The notes beneath the pieces were generated by a model. That model worked only from the letters and a program-made list of their open reading frames with translations, did not search any database and had not been told where the DNA came from. From MFD01275-c22 sp963705885 (GTDB taxonomy: Bacteria; Actinomycetota; Actinomycetes; JACCUZ01), in the NCBI GenBank assembly GCA_963705885.1, contig OY970120.1, positions 3,472,001 through 3,536,000 on the forward strand: a stretch of 64,000 nt of DNA. The letters run 5' to 3'. Of this stretch, positions 8,878-17,458 are shown piece by piece. The translations under genes and the position numbers were made by a program. The first letter of the stretch is position 1. Every line of letters starts with the position of its first letter.

Positions 8878-10089
8878 GGGCACCGCGACGGCCAGCGCCG
8901 CCGCGATGACCGCGGCGGCCAGGCCGCCACCCACCCACGAGGCCGTGTCACCGACGAGCTCGGCCGTCCCACCGGCCCGGAGGTCGCCCAGACGCGGCCC
9001 GCCGGCGACCACCACGACGAACACCCCCTGCAGCCGCCCGCGCAGCGCGTCGGGTGCGTAGGTCTGCAGGATCGTCTGCCGGTAGACCGCGGACACGAGG
9101 TCGGCGGCCCCGCCCACCGCGAGCAGCAGGACGACCAGCCACAGCGACTGCGCGAGGCCCGCCACGGCCACCGCGAGCCCCCAGACCACGACCGCGACGA
9201 CGAGGGCGAGGCCCTGCCGGCGCACCCGGCCGATCCAGCCCGAGCCCAGCCCGGCGACGACCGACCCCATGGCGATGGCCGCGAACAGCCAGCCCGCGGA
9301 GCCGGGCCCGCCGAAGCGCGTCTCCGCCGCCTCGGGGAACAGCGCACGGGGCATGGCGAGGACCATGGCGACGATGTCCACGGCGAAGGACATCAGCAGC
9401 ACCGGTCGGCGCGCCACGAAGGACAGCCCCTCGACCACCGACCGGAGGCCGGGACGGCTCGGCTCGCCGAGCGGGGGGACGGCCGGGAGCCGCACCGCCG
9501 CGTAGAGCCCGACCGTGAACAGCACGGCGTCCACGGCGTAGGCCCACGCGAAGCCGCCCTGCACGATGACGATGCCGGCCAGCAGCGGCCCGAGGACCAT
9601 GCCGAGAGTGCTCGCGGTGAACGTCAGGGTGTTGGCCGCCGGCACGAGAGCCAGGGGCAGGATGCGCGGCACGATCGCCCCGCGGGCGGGCGCGGAGAGG
9701 GCGAAGCCCACCGACTGCACGGCGACGAGGGCGAGCAGCACCCACCGGCTCTCGAGCCCGAGGACGGCGTGCAGGAGCAGCCCGCCGGTGACGGCCCAGA
9801 CCAGGCAGGACGACGAGACGAGCAGCACGCGGCGGTCGACCGCGTCGGAGACCGAGCCGCCGTAGAGGCCGAACACCACCAGCGGCACGAACGCGGCGAG
9901 CCCGATCGCGCCCACCCAGAACGAGGACCGGGTGATGGCGAACATCTGCAGCGCCACGGCCACCGCGGTCAGCTGGAAGCCGACGAACGCCACCCCCTGA
10001 CCGACGAAGAGACGGCGGAAGTGGTCGTGGCGCAGCGGTCGCAGGTCGACGGCGACGTGGCGAAGCCTCGACACGCGCGGTCCCGGCAC
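8842..10089 (-). CDS. MFS transporter, enterobactin-exporter/macrolide-efflux-like
   Basis: A 415-residue integral membrane protein with about 12 hydrophobic segments. The opening DLRPLRHDHFRRLFVGQGVAFVG is typical of the MFS_3 (EntS/MefA-like) subgroup, and GGSVSDAVDRRVLL is the loop 2-3 signature. The GTG at 10089 is preferred because GGAGG lies six bases upstream; an in-frame ATG at 10119 gives ten more residues without such a site. It is divergent from the ABC exporter operon that starts at 10129. The substrate is unknown. Confidence 0.85.
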   Translation of the reverse strand: MPGPRVSRLRHVAVDLRPLRHDHFRRLFVGQGVAFVGFQLTAVAVALQMFAITRSSFWVGAIGLAAFVPLVVFGLYGGSVSDAVDRRVLLVSSSCLVWAVTGGLLLHAVLGLESRWVLLALVAVQSVGFALSAPARGAIVPRILPLALVPAANTLTFTASTLGMVLGPLLAGIVIVQGGFAWAYAVDAVLFTVGLYAAVRLPAVPPLGEPSRPGLRSVVEGLSFVARRPVLLMSFAVDIVAMVLAMPRALFPEAAETRFGGPGSAGWLFAAIAMGSVVAGLGSGWIGRVRRQGLALVVAVVVWGLAVAVAGLAQSLWLVVLLLAVGGAADLVSAVYRQTILQTYAPDALRGRLQGVFVVVVAGGPRLGDLRAGGTAELVGDTASWVGGGLAAAVIAAALAVAVPSLVRYRTDLGA

Positions 10090-10128
10090 CGTGCCCCTCC
10101 GTCCCGCGTGGTGCGGCATGCTCGACCC

Positions 10129-10983
10129 GTGAGCGAACTCGGGTCGGCCGTGGTCGTGCGCGGCCTGCGCAAGAGCTATGGCGAGCGTACGGCCGTCGAC
10201 GGCGTCGACCTGGACGTGGCCCACGGCGAGGTCTTCGCGCTGCTCGGCCCGAACGGCGCGGGCAAGACCACGACGGTCGAGATCCTCGAGGGCTACCGCC
10301 CCCGCGACGCGGGAGAGGTCAGCGTGCTGGGCCAGGACCCGGCCGAGCCGACCCCGGCCTGGCGTGCCCGTGTCGGCATCGTGCTGCAGTCGGTGGCCGA
10401 CCTGTCCGAGCTGACGGTCCGCGAGACCGTGCGGCACTTCGCGGGCTACTACCCGCGGCCGCGCGACCCCGACGAGGTCGTCGAGACCGTCGGCCTGGCC
10501 GGCAGCGCCGACCAGCGCACCCGCCTGCTGTCCGGTGGCCAGCGGCGCCGGCTCGACGTCGCGCTCGGCATCCTCGGCCGACCCGACCTGCTCTTCCTCG
10601 ACGAGCCCACGACCGGCTTCGACCCGGCGGCGCGCCGGCTGTTCTGGGCCCTGGTCGAGGACCTGGCCCGCGAGGGCACGACGATCCTGCTGACCACGCA
10701 CTACCTCGACGAGGCCGAGCGGCTGGCTGACCGGGTCGGCGTCATCGCGGAGGGGCGCATCCTCGAGGTCGCGGCGCCGGCCGAGCTCGGCGCCCGTCGG
10801 CAGGCCGACGCGACGGTCGCGTGGACCGACGGCGACGGCACGGCCCGCTCGGTGGTCACGGCTGAGCCGACGCGCACGGTGCGCGAGCTCGCGGCCTCGT
10901 TCGACGACGGCGAGGTGCCCGACCTCGTCGTGAGCCGGCCGACGCTGGAGGACACCTACCTCTCCCTGGTCGGTGAGCAGTGA
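10129..10983 (+). CDS. ABC transporter ATP-binding subunit (DrrA-like)
   Basis: A 284-residue nucleotide-binding subunit. Walker A is GPNGAGKTT, the Q-loop is near IVLQSVADL, the signature is LSGGQRRRLDVALG, Walker B is LLFLDEPTTGFDP, and the switch His is in TTHYLDEAERLAD. The roughly 60-residue C-terminal extension with a late PTLEDTYLSL is usual for DrrA/NatA-type exporters. It starts at GTG and ends overlapping the permease start (GTGA), so the two form an operon. The likely role is drug or lipid export, but the substrate is not determined. Confidence 0.93.
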   Translation: MSELGSAVVVRGLRKSYGERTAVDGVDLDVAHGEVFALLGPNGAGKTTTVEILEGYRPRDAGEVSVLGQDPAEPTPAWRARVGIVLQSVADLSELTVRETVRHFAGYYPRPRDPDEVVETVGLAGSADQRTRLLSGGQRRRLDVALGILGRPDLLFLDEPTTGFDPAARRLFWALVEDLAREGTTILLTTHYLDEAERLADRVGVIAEGRILEVAAPAELGARRQADATVAWTDGDGTARSVVTAEPTRTVRELAASFDDGEVPDLVVSRPTLEDTYLSLVGEQ

Positions 10984-11801
10984 CGTCGACGCAGACCCAC
11001 CCACCGGTGCCGGGAGCCTGGACGGTCGGCCTGCGCCGGGTCTCGATCGAGCTGCGGACCTTCGTCCGGGACCGCGAGGCCGCGTTCTTCACGATGGTGC
11101 TGCCGGTGCTCCTGCTGGTCGTCTTCGGGTCGGCGTTCCAGGGTGACGTGGCACCCGGCATCTCGTTCACGCAGTACTTCCTCGCCGGCATGATCGCCTC
11201 GGGCATCGTCTACACGTCGTTCCAGAACCTGGCCATCTCGATCCCCCAGGAACGCGACGACGGCACCCTCAAGCGACTGCAGGGCACGCCGATGCCCAAG
11301 GCGTCGTACTTCGTCGGCAAGGTCGGGCTGGTCCTCGTCGTCTACGTGGTGCAGGTCGTGTCGATGGCCGCCATCGGCGTCCTGCTGTTCGACGTCCGGC
11401 TGCCCTCGGACGCCGCGAGCTGGCTGACGTTCGCCTGGGTGAGCGTGCTGGGGCTCGTCACCTGCACGCTGCTGGGCATCGCGTTCTCGTCGCTGCCGCG
11501 CAGCGGCCGGGGCGCGGCGGCGCTGGTGTCGCCTGTCGTCCTGGTGCTGCAGTTCACGTCGGGGGTGTTCTTCCAGTACGACGAGCTGCCGCCGTGGATG
11601 CAGCAGTTCTCGGCGCTGTTCCCGCTCAAGTGGCTCGCCCAGGGCATGCGCTCGGTCTTCCTCCCCGACAGCTTCCAGCAGCGCGAGGTCGCGGGTTCGT
11701 GGGAGCTGTGGCGGACGGCCCTCGTCATGGCGCTGTGGGCCGTTGCCGCGCTCGTGCTGGCGCTGCGCGGCTTCCGCTGGCAGCGCCGGGACGAGTCCTA
11801 G
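10980..11801 (+). CDS. ABC-2 type transporter permease
   Basis: A 273-residue partner of the preceding ATPase, translationally coupled through a GTGA overlap. A cytoplasmic N-terminal arm is followed by six hydrophobic segments, with the first at about residues 35-53 (FFTMVLPVLLLVVFGSAF). The family-typical segment LPPWMQQFSALFPLKWLAQGMR precedes the last helix. It fits the ABC2_membrane fold of daunorubicin/DrrB-like exporters. Convergent with meaA, whose stop overlaps this gene's end by four bases. Confidence 0.9.
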   Translation: MTSTQTHPPVPGAWTVGLRRVSIELRTFVRDREAAFFTMVLPVLLLVVFGSAFQGDVAPGISFTQYFLAGMIASGIVYTSFQNLAISIPQERDDGTLKRLQGTPMPKASYFVGKVGLVLVVYVVQVVSMAAIGVLLFDVRLPSDAASWLTFAWVSVLGLVTCTLLGIAFSSLPRSGRGAAALVSPVVLVLQFTSGVFFQYDELPPWMQQFSALFPLKWLAQGMRSVFLPDSFQQREVAGSWELWRTALVMALWAVAALVLALRGFRWQRRDES

Positions 11802-13792
11802 GGCAGCGCGGGCTCGCCCACGGACAGGCCGTGGGCAGCGCGGACCACGTCGACCAGCCGCGCGATGATGCCGGTGATCTGGAAGTCCCTCGGTGTGAAG
11901 ACGGCAGCGACCCCCTGCTCGCGCAGCCACCGCGCGTCGGCGTCGGGGATGATCCCGCCCACGACGACCGGCACGTCGCCCGCGCCCGCCGCACGCAGCA
12001 GCCGCAGCACCTCGGGCACGAGCTCGCGGTGCGAGCCCGAGAGGATCGACAGCCCCACGCAGTGCACGCCCTCCTCGACCGCCGCGGCGGCGATCTGGGC
12101 CGGCGTGAGCCGGATGCCCTGGTAGGCGACCTCGAAGCCCGCGTCGCGGGCCCTGACCGCGATCTGCTCGGCGCCGTTGGAGTGGCCGTCCAGCCCGGGC
12201 TTGCCGACGAGCAGCCGCAGCCGGGCGCCGATCTCGTCGCCGGTCCGGCGTACGGCCTCCCGCACCGCGACCAGGTCCTCGCCCGCGGCGCCTGCACCCA
12301 CGGCGCCCGTCACCCCCGTCGGCGCGCGGTAGGAGCCGAAGACACCGCGCAGCGCCTGCGCCCACTCCCCCGTCGTGACGCCCGCCCGCGCACACGCGAG
12401 GGACGCGGGCACGAGGTTGACCTCAGCCGCGGCGTCCTCGCCCAGCCGGGCGAGCGCCGCGTCGACCGCCGCCGGGTCACGGGCGGCCCGCCACGCGCGG
12501 ATGGCCTCGACCGCGCGGGCCTCGACGGCGGGGTCCACGGTCTGGATGGCCGTGTCGAGGTCGGCGGTCAGCGGGTTCGGCTCGGTGCTGGTGAAGCGGT
12601 TGACGCCGACCACCACGTCCTCGCCGGACTCGACCCGTGCCCGGCGCCGCGCGTGCGAGGTCACGAGCTCGGACTTCAGGTAGCCGCTCTCGACGGCGGC
12701 GACCGCACCGCCCATCCCGTCGATGCGCGCCATCTCCTCGCGCGCCGCCGCGCAGAGCTCGTCGACCTTCGCCTCGACGACGTGCGAGCCGGCGAACAGG
12801 TCCTCGTGCTCGAGCAGGTCGGACTCGTAGGCCAGCACCTGCTGCATCCGCAGGGACCATTGCTGGTCCCAGGGCCGGGGCAGGCCGAGCGCCTCGTTCC
12901 ACGCCGGCAGCTGCACCGCTCTCGCGCGGGCGTCCCGGGACAGCGTGACCGCCAGCATCTCGAGCACGATGCGGGCCACGTTGTTCTCCGGCTGCGCCTC
13001 GGTCAGGCCCAGCGAGTTGACCTGCACGCCGTAGCGGAGGCGGCGGGCCTTCGCGTCGGCGACGCCGTAGCGCGACGCGGTCAGCTCGTCCCAGAGCCGC
13101 ACCATCGCGCGCATCTTGCACATCTCCTCGACGAAACGCACCCCGGCGTTGACGAAGAACGAGATGCGCCCGACGACCTCGTCGAACCCCTCGGCCGGGA
13201 CCTGGCCCGCGTCGCGCACGGCGTCGAGCACCGCAACCGCGGTCGACATCGAGAACGCGATCTCCTGCACGGGCGTCGCGCCCGCCTCCTGCAGGTGATA
13301 GCTGCAGATGTTGATCGGGTTCCACCGCGGCACGTCGGTGACCGTGTAGGCGACGAGGTCGGTCGTCAGCCGCATCGAGGCGGCCGGCGGGAAGGCGTAG
13401 GTGCCCCGGGAGAGGTACTCCTTGACGATGTCGTTCTGCGTCGTGCCCGCCAGGGAGGCGAGGTCGGCCCCCTGCTCCTCGGCGACCACCTGGTAGAGCG
13501 ACAGCAGCCACATGGCCGTGGCGTTGATGGTCATCGAGGTGTTCATCTCCCCGAGGGGGATGCCCTCGAAGAGCGCACGCATGTCGCCGAGGTGGCTGAC
13601 CGGGACGCCGACCTTGCCGACCTCGCCGCGGGCCAGCTCGTGGTCGGGGTCGTAGCCGGTCTGGGTGGGCAGGTCGAAGGCCACCGACAGACCGGTCTGG
13701 CCCTTGTCGAGGTTGCGGCGGTAGAGCGCGTTGGACTCGGCCGCCGAGGAGTGGCCCGCGTAGGTCCGCATGACCCAGGGTCGGTCCCGCAC
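11798..13792 (-). CDS. meaA: Ethylmalonyl-CoA mutase / MeaA-type B12-dependent acyl-CoA mutase
   Basis: A 664-residue single-chain mutase. The catalytic TIM barrel opens with RDRPWVMRTYAGHSS and the GQTGLSVAFDLPTQTGYDPDH segment, characteristic of MeaA/Ecm rather than the two-subunit methylmalonyl-CoA mutase. The C-terminal cobalamin domain carries the GKPGLDGHSNGAEQ motif, where the DGHxxG His is the lower cobalt ligand. Ecm converts ethylmalonyl-CoA to methylsuccinyl-CoA in acetyl-CoA assimilation and in making extender units. The GTG at 13792 is chosen because it gives the conserved RDRPW start and has GGAGG five bases upstream. The nearby adenosyltransferase (16879) could supply its cofactor. 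Confidence 0.9.
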   Translation of the reverse strand: MRDRPWVMRTYAGHSSAAESNALYRRNLDKGQTGLSVAFDLPTQTGYDPDHELARGEVGKVGVPVSHLGDMRALFEGIPLGEMNTSMTINATAMWLLSLYQVVAEEQGADLASLAGTTQNDIVKEYLSRGTYAFPPAASMRLTTDLVAYTVTDVPRWNPINICSYHLQEAGATPVQEIAFSMSTAVAVLDAVRDAGQVPAEGFDEVVGRISFFVNAGVRFVEEMCKMRAMVRLWDELTASRYGVADAKARRLRYGVQVNSLGLTEAQPENNVARIVLEMLAVTLSRDARARAVQLPAWNEALGLPRPWDQQWSLRMQQVLAYESDLLEHEDLFAGSHVVEAKVDELCAAAREEMARIDGMGGAVAAVESGYLKSELVTSHARRRARVESGEDVVVGVNRFTSTEPNPLTADLDTAIQTVDPAVEARAVEAIRAWRAARDPAAVDAALARLGEDAAAEVNLVPASLACARAGVTTGEWAQALRGVFGSYRAPTGVTGAVGAGAAGEDLVAVREAVRRTGDEIGARLRLLVGKPGLDGHSNGAEQIAVRARDAGFEVAYQGIRLTPAQIAAAAVEEGVHCVGLSILSGSHRELVPEVLRLLRAAGAGDVPVVVGGIIPDADARWLREQGVAAVFTPRDFQITGIIARLVDVVRAAHGLSVGEPALP

Positions 13793-13842
13793 AGGCGCCT
13801 CCGGCGGCTCGGCTGCCCGGAGTCTACTGGCCGGTAACCTGG

Positions 13843-14151
13843 CTAGGCCGCGGCCCCGGTCTCGACGGTCAGCACGCGGTGCAGGCGGGTGGCGCGCAGG
13901 ATGCGCAGCAGGCGCGGGGCGGCGTCGCGCAGGACCACCCGGCGGCCGGCCAGCTTGGCCCGGCGGTCGGCCCCGACGAGCACCCCGAGACCGGTGGCGT
14001 CGACCAGCTCGACGCCGGACACGTCGACGACGAGGTCCCCGCTCCCCGCGTCGATGGCGGCGTGCAGGGTGGCGCGGACGTCGGAGACGGAGTGCACGTC
14101 CAGGCGCCCCTCGAGCGCGATCTCGCACCCCGACGCGATGCTGACGACCAC
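13843..14151 (-). CDS. STAS-domain anti-sigma factor antagonist-like protein
   Basis: A 102-residue protein with one STAS domain. The conserved loop VELVDATGLGVLVGADRRAK holds Asp-Ala-Thr-Gly where SpoIIAA-type antagonists have Asp-Ser-Ser-Gly, so the Thr would be the phosphorylation site. The frame is open further upstream, but the GTG at 14151 follows a GGGGAAGGGGG tract by about eight bases and gives the normal family length. No kinase or anti-sigma gene is adjacent. Confidence 0.8.
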   Translation of the reverse strand: MVVSIASGCEIALEGRLDVHSVSDVRATLHAAIDAGSGDLVVDVSGVELVDATGLGVLVGADRRAKLAGRRVVLRDAAPRLLRILRATRLHRVLTVETGAAA

Positions 14152-14326
14152 GGCGGCCACCCCCTTCCCCACTGATGACGCACGGAGGACGCGGATGGTT
14201 GCACCGGAGGGCGGCCGATCTGGTCCCTGTGCACCAGGACGGTAGCCGCCTGACTTGCAGAACTCTTGCGCGCCACGCTGTGACGGATGTGACTGATGTG
14301 ACACCCGCCCGGGCGGCCGTGGGGGG
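14152..14326. other. Short intergenic region upstream of the STAS gene
   Basis: About 175 bases between two minus-strand genes. It contains a short direct repeat, GTGACGGATGTGACTGATGT, near 14279-14300, and presumably the STAS gene promoter. No gene is seen. Confidence 0.4.
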
Positions 14327-15178
14327 TCAGTCGTAGGTGTAGAAGCCGCGGCCGCTCTTGCGGCCGAGGTCGCCCGCGGCGACCATGCGGGCCAGCGTCT
14401 CGGGCGGGAAGAACTTCTCGTCCGAGGTGTCGGCGTAGATGTTCAGGGCTGCGTTGCGCAGGATGTCGACCCCGGTCAGGTCGGTGGTCGCCAGCGGCCC
14501 CATCGCGTGGCCGAAGCCCAGCCGGCACGCGGTGTCGACGTCCTCGGCGCTGGCCACGCCGTTCTCCACCAGCCGCACGGCCTCCATCGCCAGCGCGCAG
14601 ATCAGTCGGGTGGTGACGAAGCCGGCCACGTCGCGGTTGACGACCACGCAGGTCTTGCCGACCGACTCGGCGAACCCCCGTGCCGTGGCCAGCGTCTCGT
14701 CGCTGGTCTTGTAGCCGCGCACCAGCTCGCACAGCGCCATCATCGGCACCGGCGAGAAGAAGTGGGTGCCGACGACCTGCTCCGGCCGCTCGGTCACCGC
14801 GGCGATCTGGGTGATCGGGATCGCGCTGGTGTTGGTGGCCAGGACGGCCCCGTCCCGGCAGATCCGGTCGAGCTCGCGGAAGATCTCCTGCTTCACCTCG
14901 AGCTTCTCGAACGCCGCCTCGACGACGAGGTCGGCCGACCCCACCGCGTCCAGGTCCGTGGTCGTCGTGACCCGCTCGAGAGCCGCGTCGGCGACCGCCT
15001 GGTCCAGCGACCCCTTGCCGACGAAACGGGCCAGCGAGCGCGCGATCCCGTCCCGGCCGCGCTGGAGCGCCTCCTCGGTCACGTCGCGCAGCACGACGTC
15101 GTGCCCGGCGACCGCGGCGACCTGGGCGATGCCCGAGCCCATGAGGCCGGCGCCGACGACGGCGAGTGTGGTGGGCAT
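14327..15178 (-). CDS. 3-hydroxybutyryl-CoA / 3-hydroxyacyl-CoA dehydrogenase
   Basis: A 283-residue single-copy enzyme with the Rossmann motif VVGAGLMGSGIAQV at residues 7-20, the HFFSPVPMM active-site stretch with its catalytic His, and the C-terminal domain with GHAMGP. Its length is that of clostridial Hbd and mycobacterial FadB2. It interconverts acetoacetyl-CoA and 3-hydroxybutyryl-CoA, or similar short chains, with NAD(P). Unlike the enzyme at 4761 it is not duplicated. It is the second such dehydrogenase in the window and lies one gene from meaA, which fits C4-CoA metabolism, though a shared pathway is only inferred. Confidence 0.92.
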   Translation of the reverse strand: MPTTLAVVGAGLMGSGIAQVAAVAGHDVVLRDVTEEALQRGRDGIARSLARFVGKGSLDQAVADAALERVTTTTDLDAVGSADLVVEAAFEKLEVKQEIFRELDRICRDGAVLATNTSAIPITQIAAVTERPEQVVGTHFFSPVPMMALCELVRGYKTSDETLATARGFAESVGKTCVVVNRDVAGFVTTRLICALAMEAVRLVENGVASAEDVDTACRLGFGHAMGPLATTDLTGVDILRNAALNIYADTSDEKFFPPETLARMVAAGDLGRKSGRGFYTYD

Positions 15179-15255
15179 CTGGCGGGCTCCTCTGCGCGGC
15201 GTTCGGGGGGACCGCGGGAGCCTATCCGGCCTGCCGAGGGGGCAGAATCGGACCC

Positions 15256-15564
15256 GTGCAGCTGGACTGGAAGAGCTACTTCATCGCCCTGGCCATGGTC
15301 GGCGTCCTCGCGCTGCTGCTCCGCTGGGCGTACGGCGGGCGCAGCCGGTCGCTCGTCGAGCGCCGGTCACGGGCCGGCCACGAGGGCGACTACGGACTGA
15401 TGGTCTCGATCGCCTCGCCGGGCACGTTCGTCGAGGGCGAGGTGGTCAGGCAGCGGCTGGTCGCCGCCGGCGTCAAGGCCCAGCTCGTCACGACCGCCGA
15501 CGGCCCGCGGCTCATGGTCTTCCGCGACGACGAGCCGGCGGCCCGGCGGCTGCTCGCGCTCTGA
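15256..15564 (+). CDS. Small membrane-anchored DUF2007-like protein
   Basis: A 102-residue protein that starts at GTG. One N-terminal transmembrane helix (about residues 8-24, YFIALAMVGVLALLLRW) is followed by a basic linker and a small C-terminal domain. The stretch GEVVRQRLVAAGVKAQLVTT followed by LMVFRDDEPAARRLL resembles DUF2007 'putative signal transducing' domains, which have no proven function. It sits alone on the plus strand between two minus-strand genes. Confidence 0.75.
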   Translation: MQLDWKSYFIALAMVGVLALLLRWAYGGRSRSLVERRSRAGHEGDYGLMVSIASPGTFVEGEVVRQRLVAAGVKAQLVTTADGPRLMVFRDDEPAARRLLAL

Positions 15565-15570
15565 CCCGCC

Positions 15571-16854
15571 TCAGTCGAAGAGCTCGGCGTCGGGGTCCGG
15601 CTCACGCGTGACGTCGGCGCCGAGCGCGCGCAGCTGGGAGTCGAAGCCCGGGTAGCCGCGGTCGACGTGGAAGATGTCGCTGACGTAGGTCACGCCCTCC
15701 CCCACCAGGCCGGCCAGCGTCAGGGCCGCCCCCGCGCGGATGTCACTGGCCCGCACCGGCGCCCCGGAGAGCCGCGGCACCCCCCGGACGACGGCGTGGT
15801 GACCGTCGGTGCGCACGTGCGCCCCCAGCCGGGCCAGCTCGCTGGCGAAGACGAAGCGGCCCTCGAAGATGTTCTCGGTGACCATGGCGGCCCCGTCGGC
15901 GATGGAGTTCAGCGCCATGACGAGCGGCTGCAGGTCGGTGGCCAGGCCCGGGTAGGGCAGGGTGACCGCGTCGACCGAGTCGGGCCTCCTGTCCATCGCC
16001 ACCCGGAAGCCGTCGTCGCGCACGTCGACCGTGGCGCCGGCGGTCATCAGCTTGTCGAGGGCGATCTCCAGGTGCTCCGAGCGCGCGCCGTGGACGGTGA
16101 CGTCGCCCCGGGTCATCGCCGCACCGAACGCCCAGGTGCCGGCCACGATCCGGTCGGGCACGATCGCGTGGGTCGCGGGGGTCAGCCCGTCGACGCCCTC
16201 GATCGTCAACGTCGACGTGCCGATGCCGTCGATCTTGGCGCCCATCTGCTGCAGCATCTGGCACAGGTCGACGATCTCGGGCTCGCGGGCGGCGTTGTCG
16301 ATGACGGTGGTCCCGCGGGCGAGCACGGCAGCCATGAGGACGTTCTCGGTCGCGCCCACGCTCGGGAAGTCCAGCCACACGGTGGCGCCGGTCAGCCCCT
16401 GCGGTGCCCGCGCCACGATGTAGCCGTGCTCGCCGGTCAGCTCCGCACCGAGCTTGGTCAGGCCGGCGATGTGGAAGTCGAGCGGGCGGCTGCCGATGGC
16501 GTCGCCTCCCGGCATCGCCACCTCCGCCTCGCCGCACCGGGCGATGAGCGGGCCGAGGACGCAGATCGAGGCCCGGATCCGGCGTACGAGGTCGTAGTCG
16601 GCCTGGTGCCCCAGCGTCGCGGGCACGTCGATGGCCACCGTGGCCGCCGTCTGGTCGTAGTCGACCTCGCAGCCCAGCCGGCGCAGCAGCTCGCCCATGA
16701 TCTCGACGTCGAGGATGTGCGGCACGTCGGTCAGCGTCGTGCGGCCCTCGGCCAGCAGGGCGGCGGCCATCACCTTGAGCACGCTGTTCTTCGCGCCCGT
16801 CACCCTCACGTCGCCGGCGAGCCGGGCGCCACCGACGACGCGGAACCTCTCCAT
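15571..16854 (-). CDS. murA: UDP-N-acetylglucosamine 1-carboxyvinyltransferase
   Basis: A 427-residue enzyme for the first committed step of peptidoglycan synthesis, transferring enolpyruvate from PEP to UDP-GlcNAc in the cytoplasm. It shows the family N-terminus with GAKNSVLK (substrate-binding Lys), RRIRASICVLGPL, and the active-site loop PGGDAIGSRPLDFHI. In that loop position 118 is Asp where most MurA enzymes have Cys, the residue alkylated by fosfomycin. The same Cys-to-Asp change is known in Mycobacterium tuberculosis MurA. The ATG at 16854 is chosen (MERFRVVGG); three further codons upstream also begin with ATG. It is divergent from the adenosyltransferase, an arrangement conserved in actinobacteria. 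Confidence 0.97.
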   Translation of the reverse strand: MERFRVVGGARLAGDVRVTGAKNSVLKVMAAALLAEGRTTLTDVPHILDVEIMGELLRRLGCEVDYDQTAATVAIDVPATLGHQADYDLVRRIRASICVLGPLIARCGEAEVAMPGGDAIGSRPLDFHIAGLTKLGAELTGEHGYIVARAPQGLTGATVWLDFPSVGATENVLMAAVLARGTTVIDNAAREPEIVDLCQMLQQMGAKIDGIGTSTLTIEGVDGLTPATHAIVPDRIVAGTWAFGAAMTRGDVTVHGARSEHLEIALDKLMTAGATVDVRDDGFRVAMDRRPDSVDAVTLPYPGLATDLQPLVMALNSIADGAAMVTENIFEGRFVFASELARLGAHVRTDGHHAVVRGVPRLSGAPVRASDIRAGAALTLAGLVGEGVTYVSDIFHVDRGYPGFDSQLRALGADVTREPDPDAELFD

Positions 16855-16878
16855 GGCAGGCATCGTAGAGTCGCCCGC

Positions 16879-17451
16879 ATGGTGAACCTGACGCGCATCT
16901 ACACCCGCACCGGCGACGACGGCACGACCGGCTACGGCGGGCGCGGGCGCATCAGCAAGAACGACCCGCGGCTGGAGGCCTACGCCGACTGCGACGAGGC
17001 GGGGGCGTTCCTCGGGGTGGCGCTGGCGTCCGGTTCGATGGACGACGACGTGGCCGCCGTGGTCACCCGTGTGCAGAACGACCTGTTCGACGTCGGCGCC
17101 GACCTCTGCACGCCGATCGAGCCGGACCCGAAGTACCCGCCCCTGCGGGTTGTGCAGGAGCAGGTCGACGCCCTCGAGCGCGAGATCGACCGGTTCAACG
17201 CCGACCTGGAGGAGCTGCGGTCGTTCGTGCTGGCCGGGGGTACTCCGGCGGCCGCGCACCTGCACGTCGCCCGGACGGTCGTCCGCCGGGCCGAGCGCGC
17301 CACCTGGCGAGCCGTCGAGGCGCACCCGGACACCGTGAACCCGCTCACGGCCAAGTACCTCAACCGGCTCTCGGACCTGCTGTTCGTCCTGGCCCGGCAC
17401 GCGAACCGGTCCGTCGGGGACGTGGTCTGGGTCCCCGGCGCGAACCGCTGA
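16879..17451 (+). CDS. Cob(I)alamin adenosyltransferase, PduO type
   Basis: A 190-residue five-helix-bundle enzyme that attaches the 5'-deoxyadenosyl group of ATP to cob(I)alamin. The N-terminal RIYTRTGDDGTTGYGG is the PduO ATP-binding signature, VQNDLFDVGADLCTP is a second conserved block, and the C-terminal segment RRAERATWR...YLNRLSDLLFVLAR holds the residues that bind ATP and B12. The product, adenosylcobalamin, is the cofactor of MeaA-type mutases such as the one ending at 11798. The start codons of this gene and murA are only about 25 bases apart, so the promoters overlap. Confidence 0.95.
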   Translation: MVNLTRIYTRTGDDGTTGYGGRGRISKNDPRLEAYADCDEAGAFLGVALASGSMDDDVAAVVTRVQNDLFDVGADLCTPIEPDPKYPPLRVVQEQVDALEREIDRFNADLEELRSFVLAGGTPAAAHLHVARTVVRRAERATWRAVEAHPDTVNPLTAKYLNRLSDLLFVLARHANRSVGDVVWVPGANR

Positions 17452-17458
17452 CGACCGG

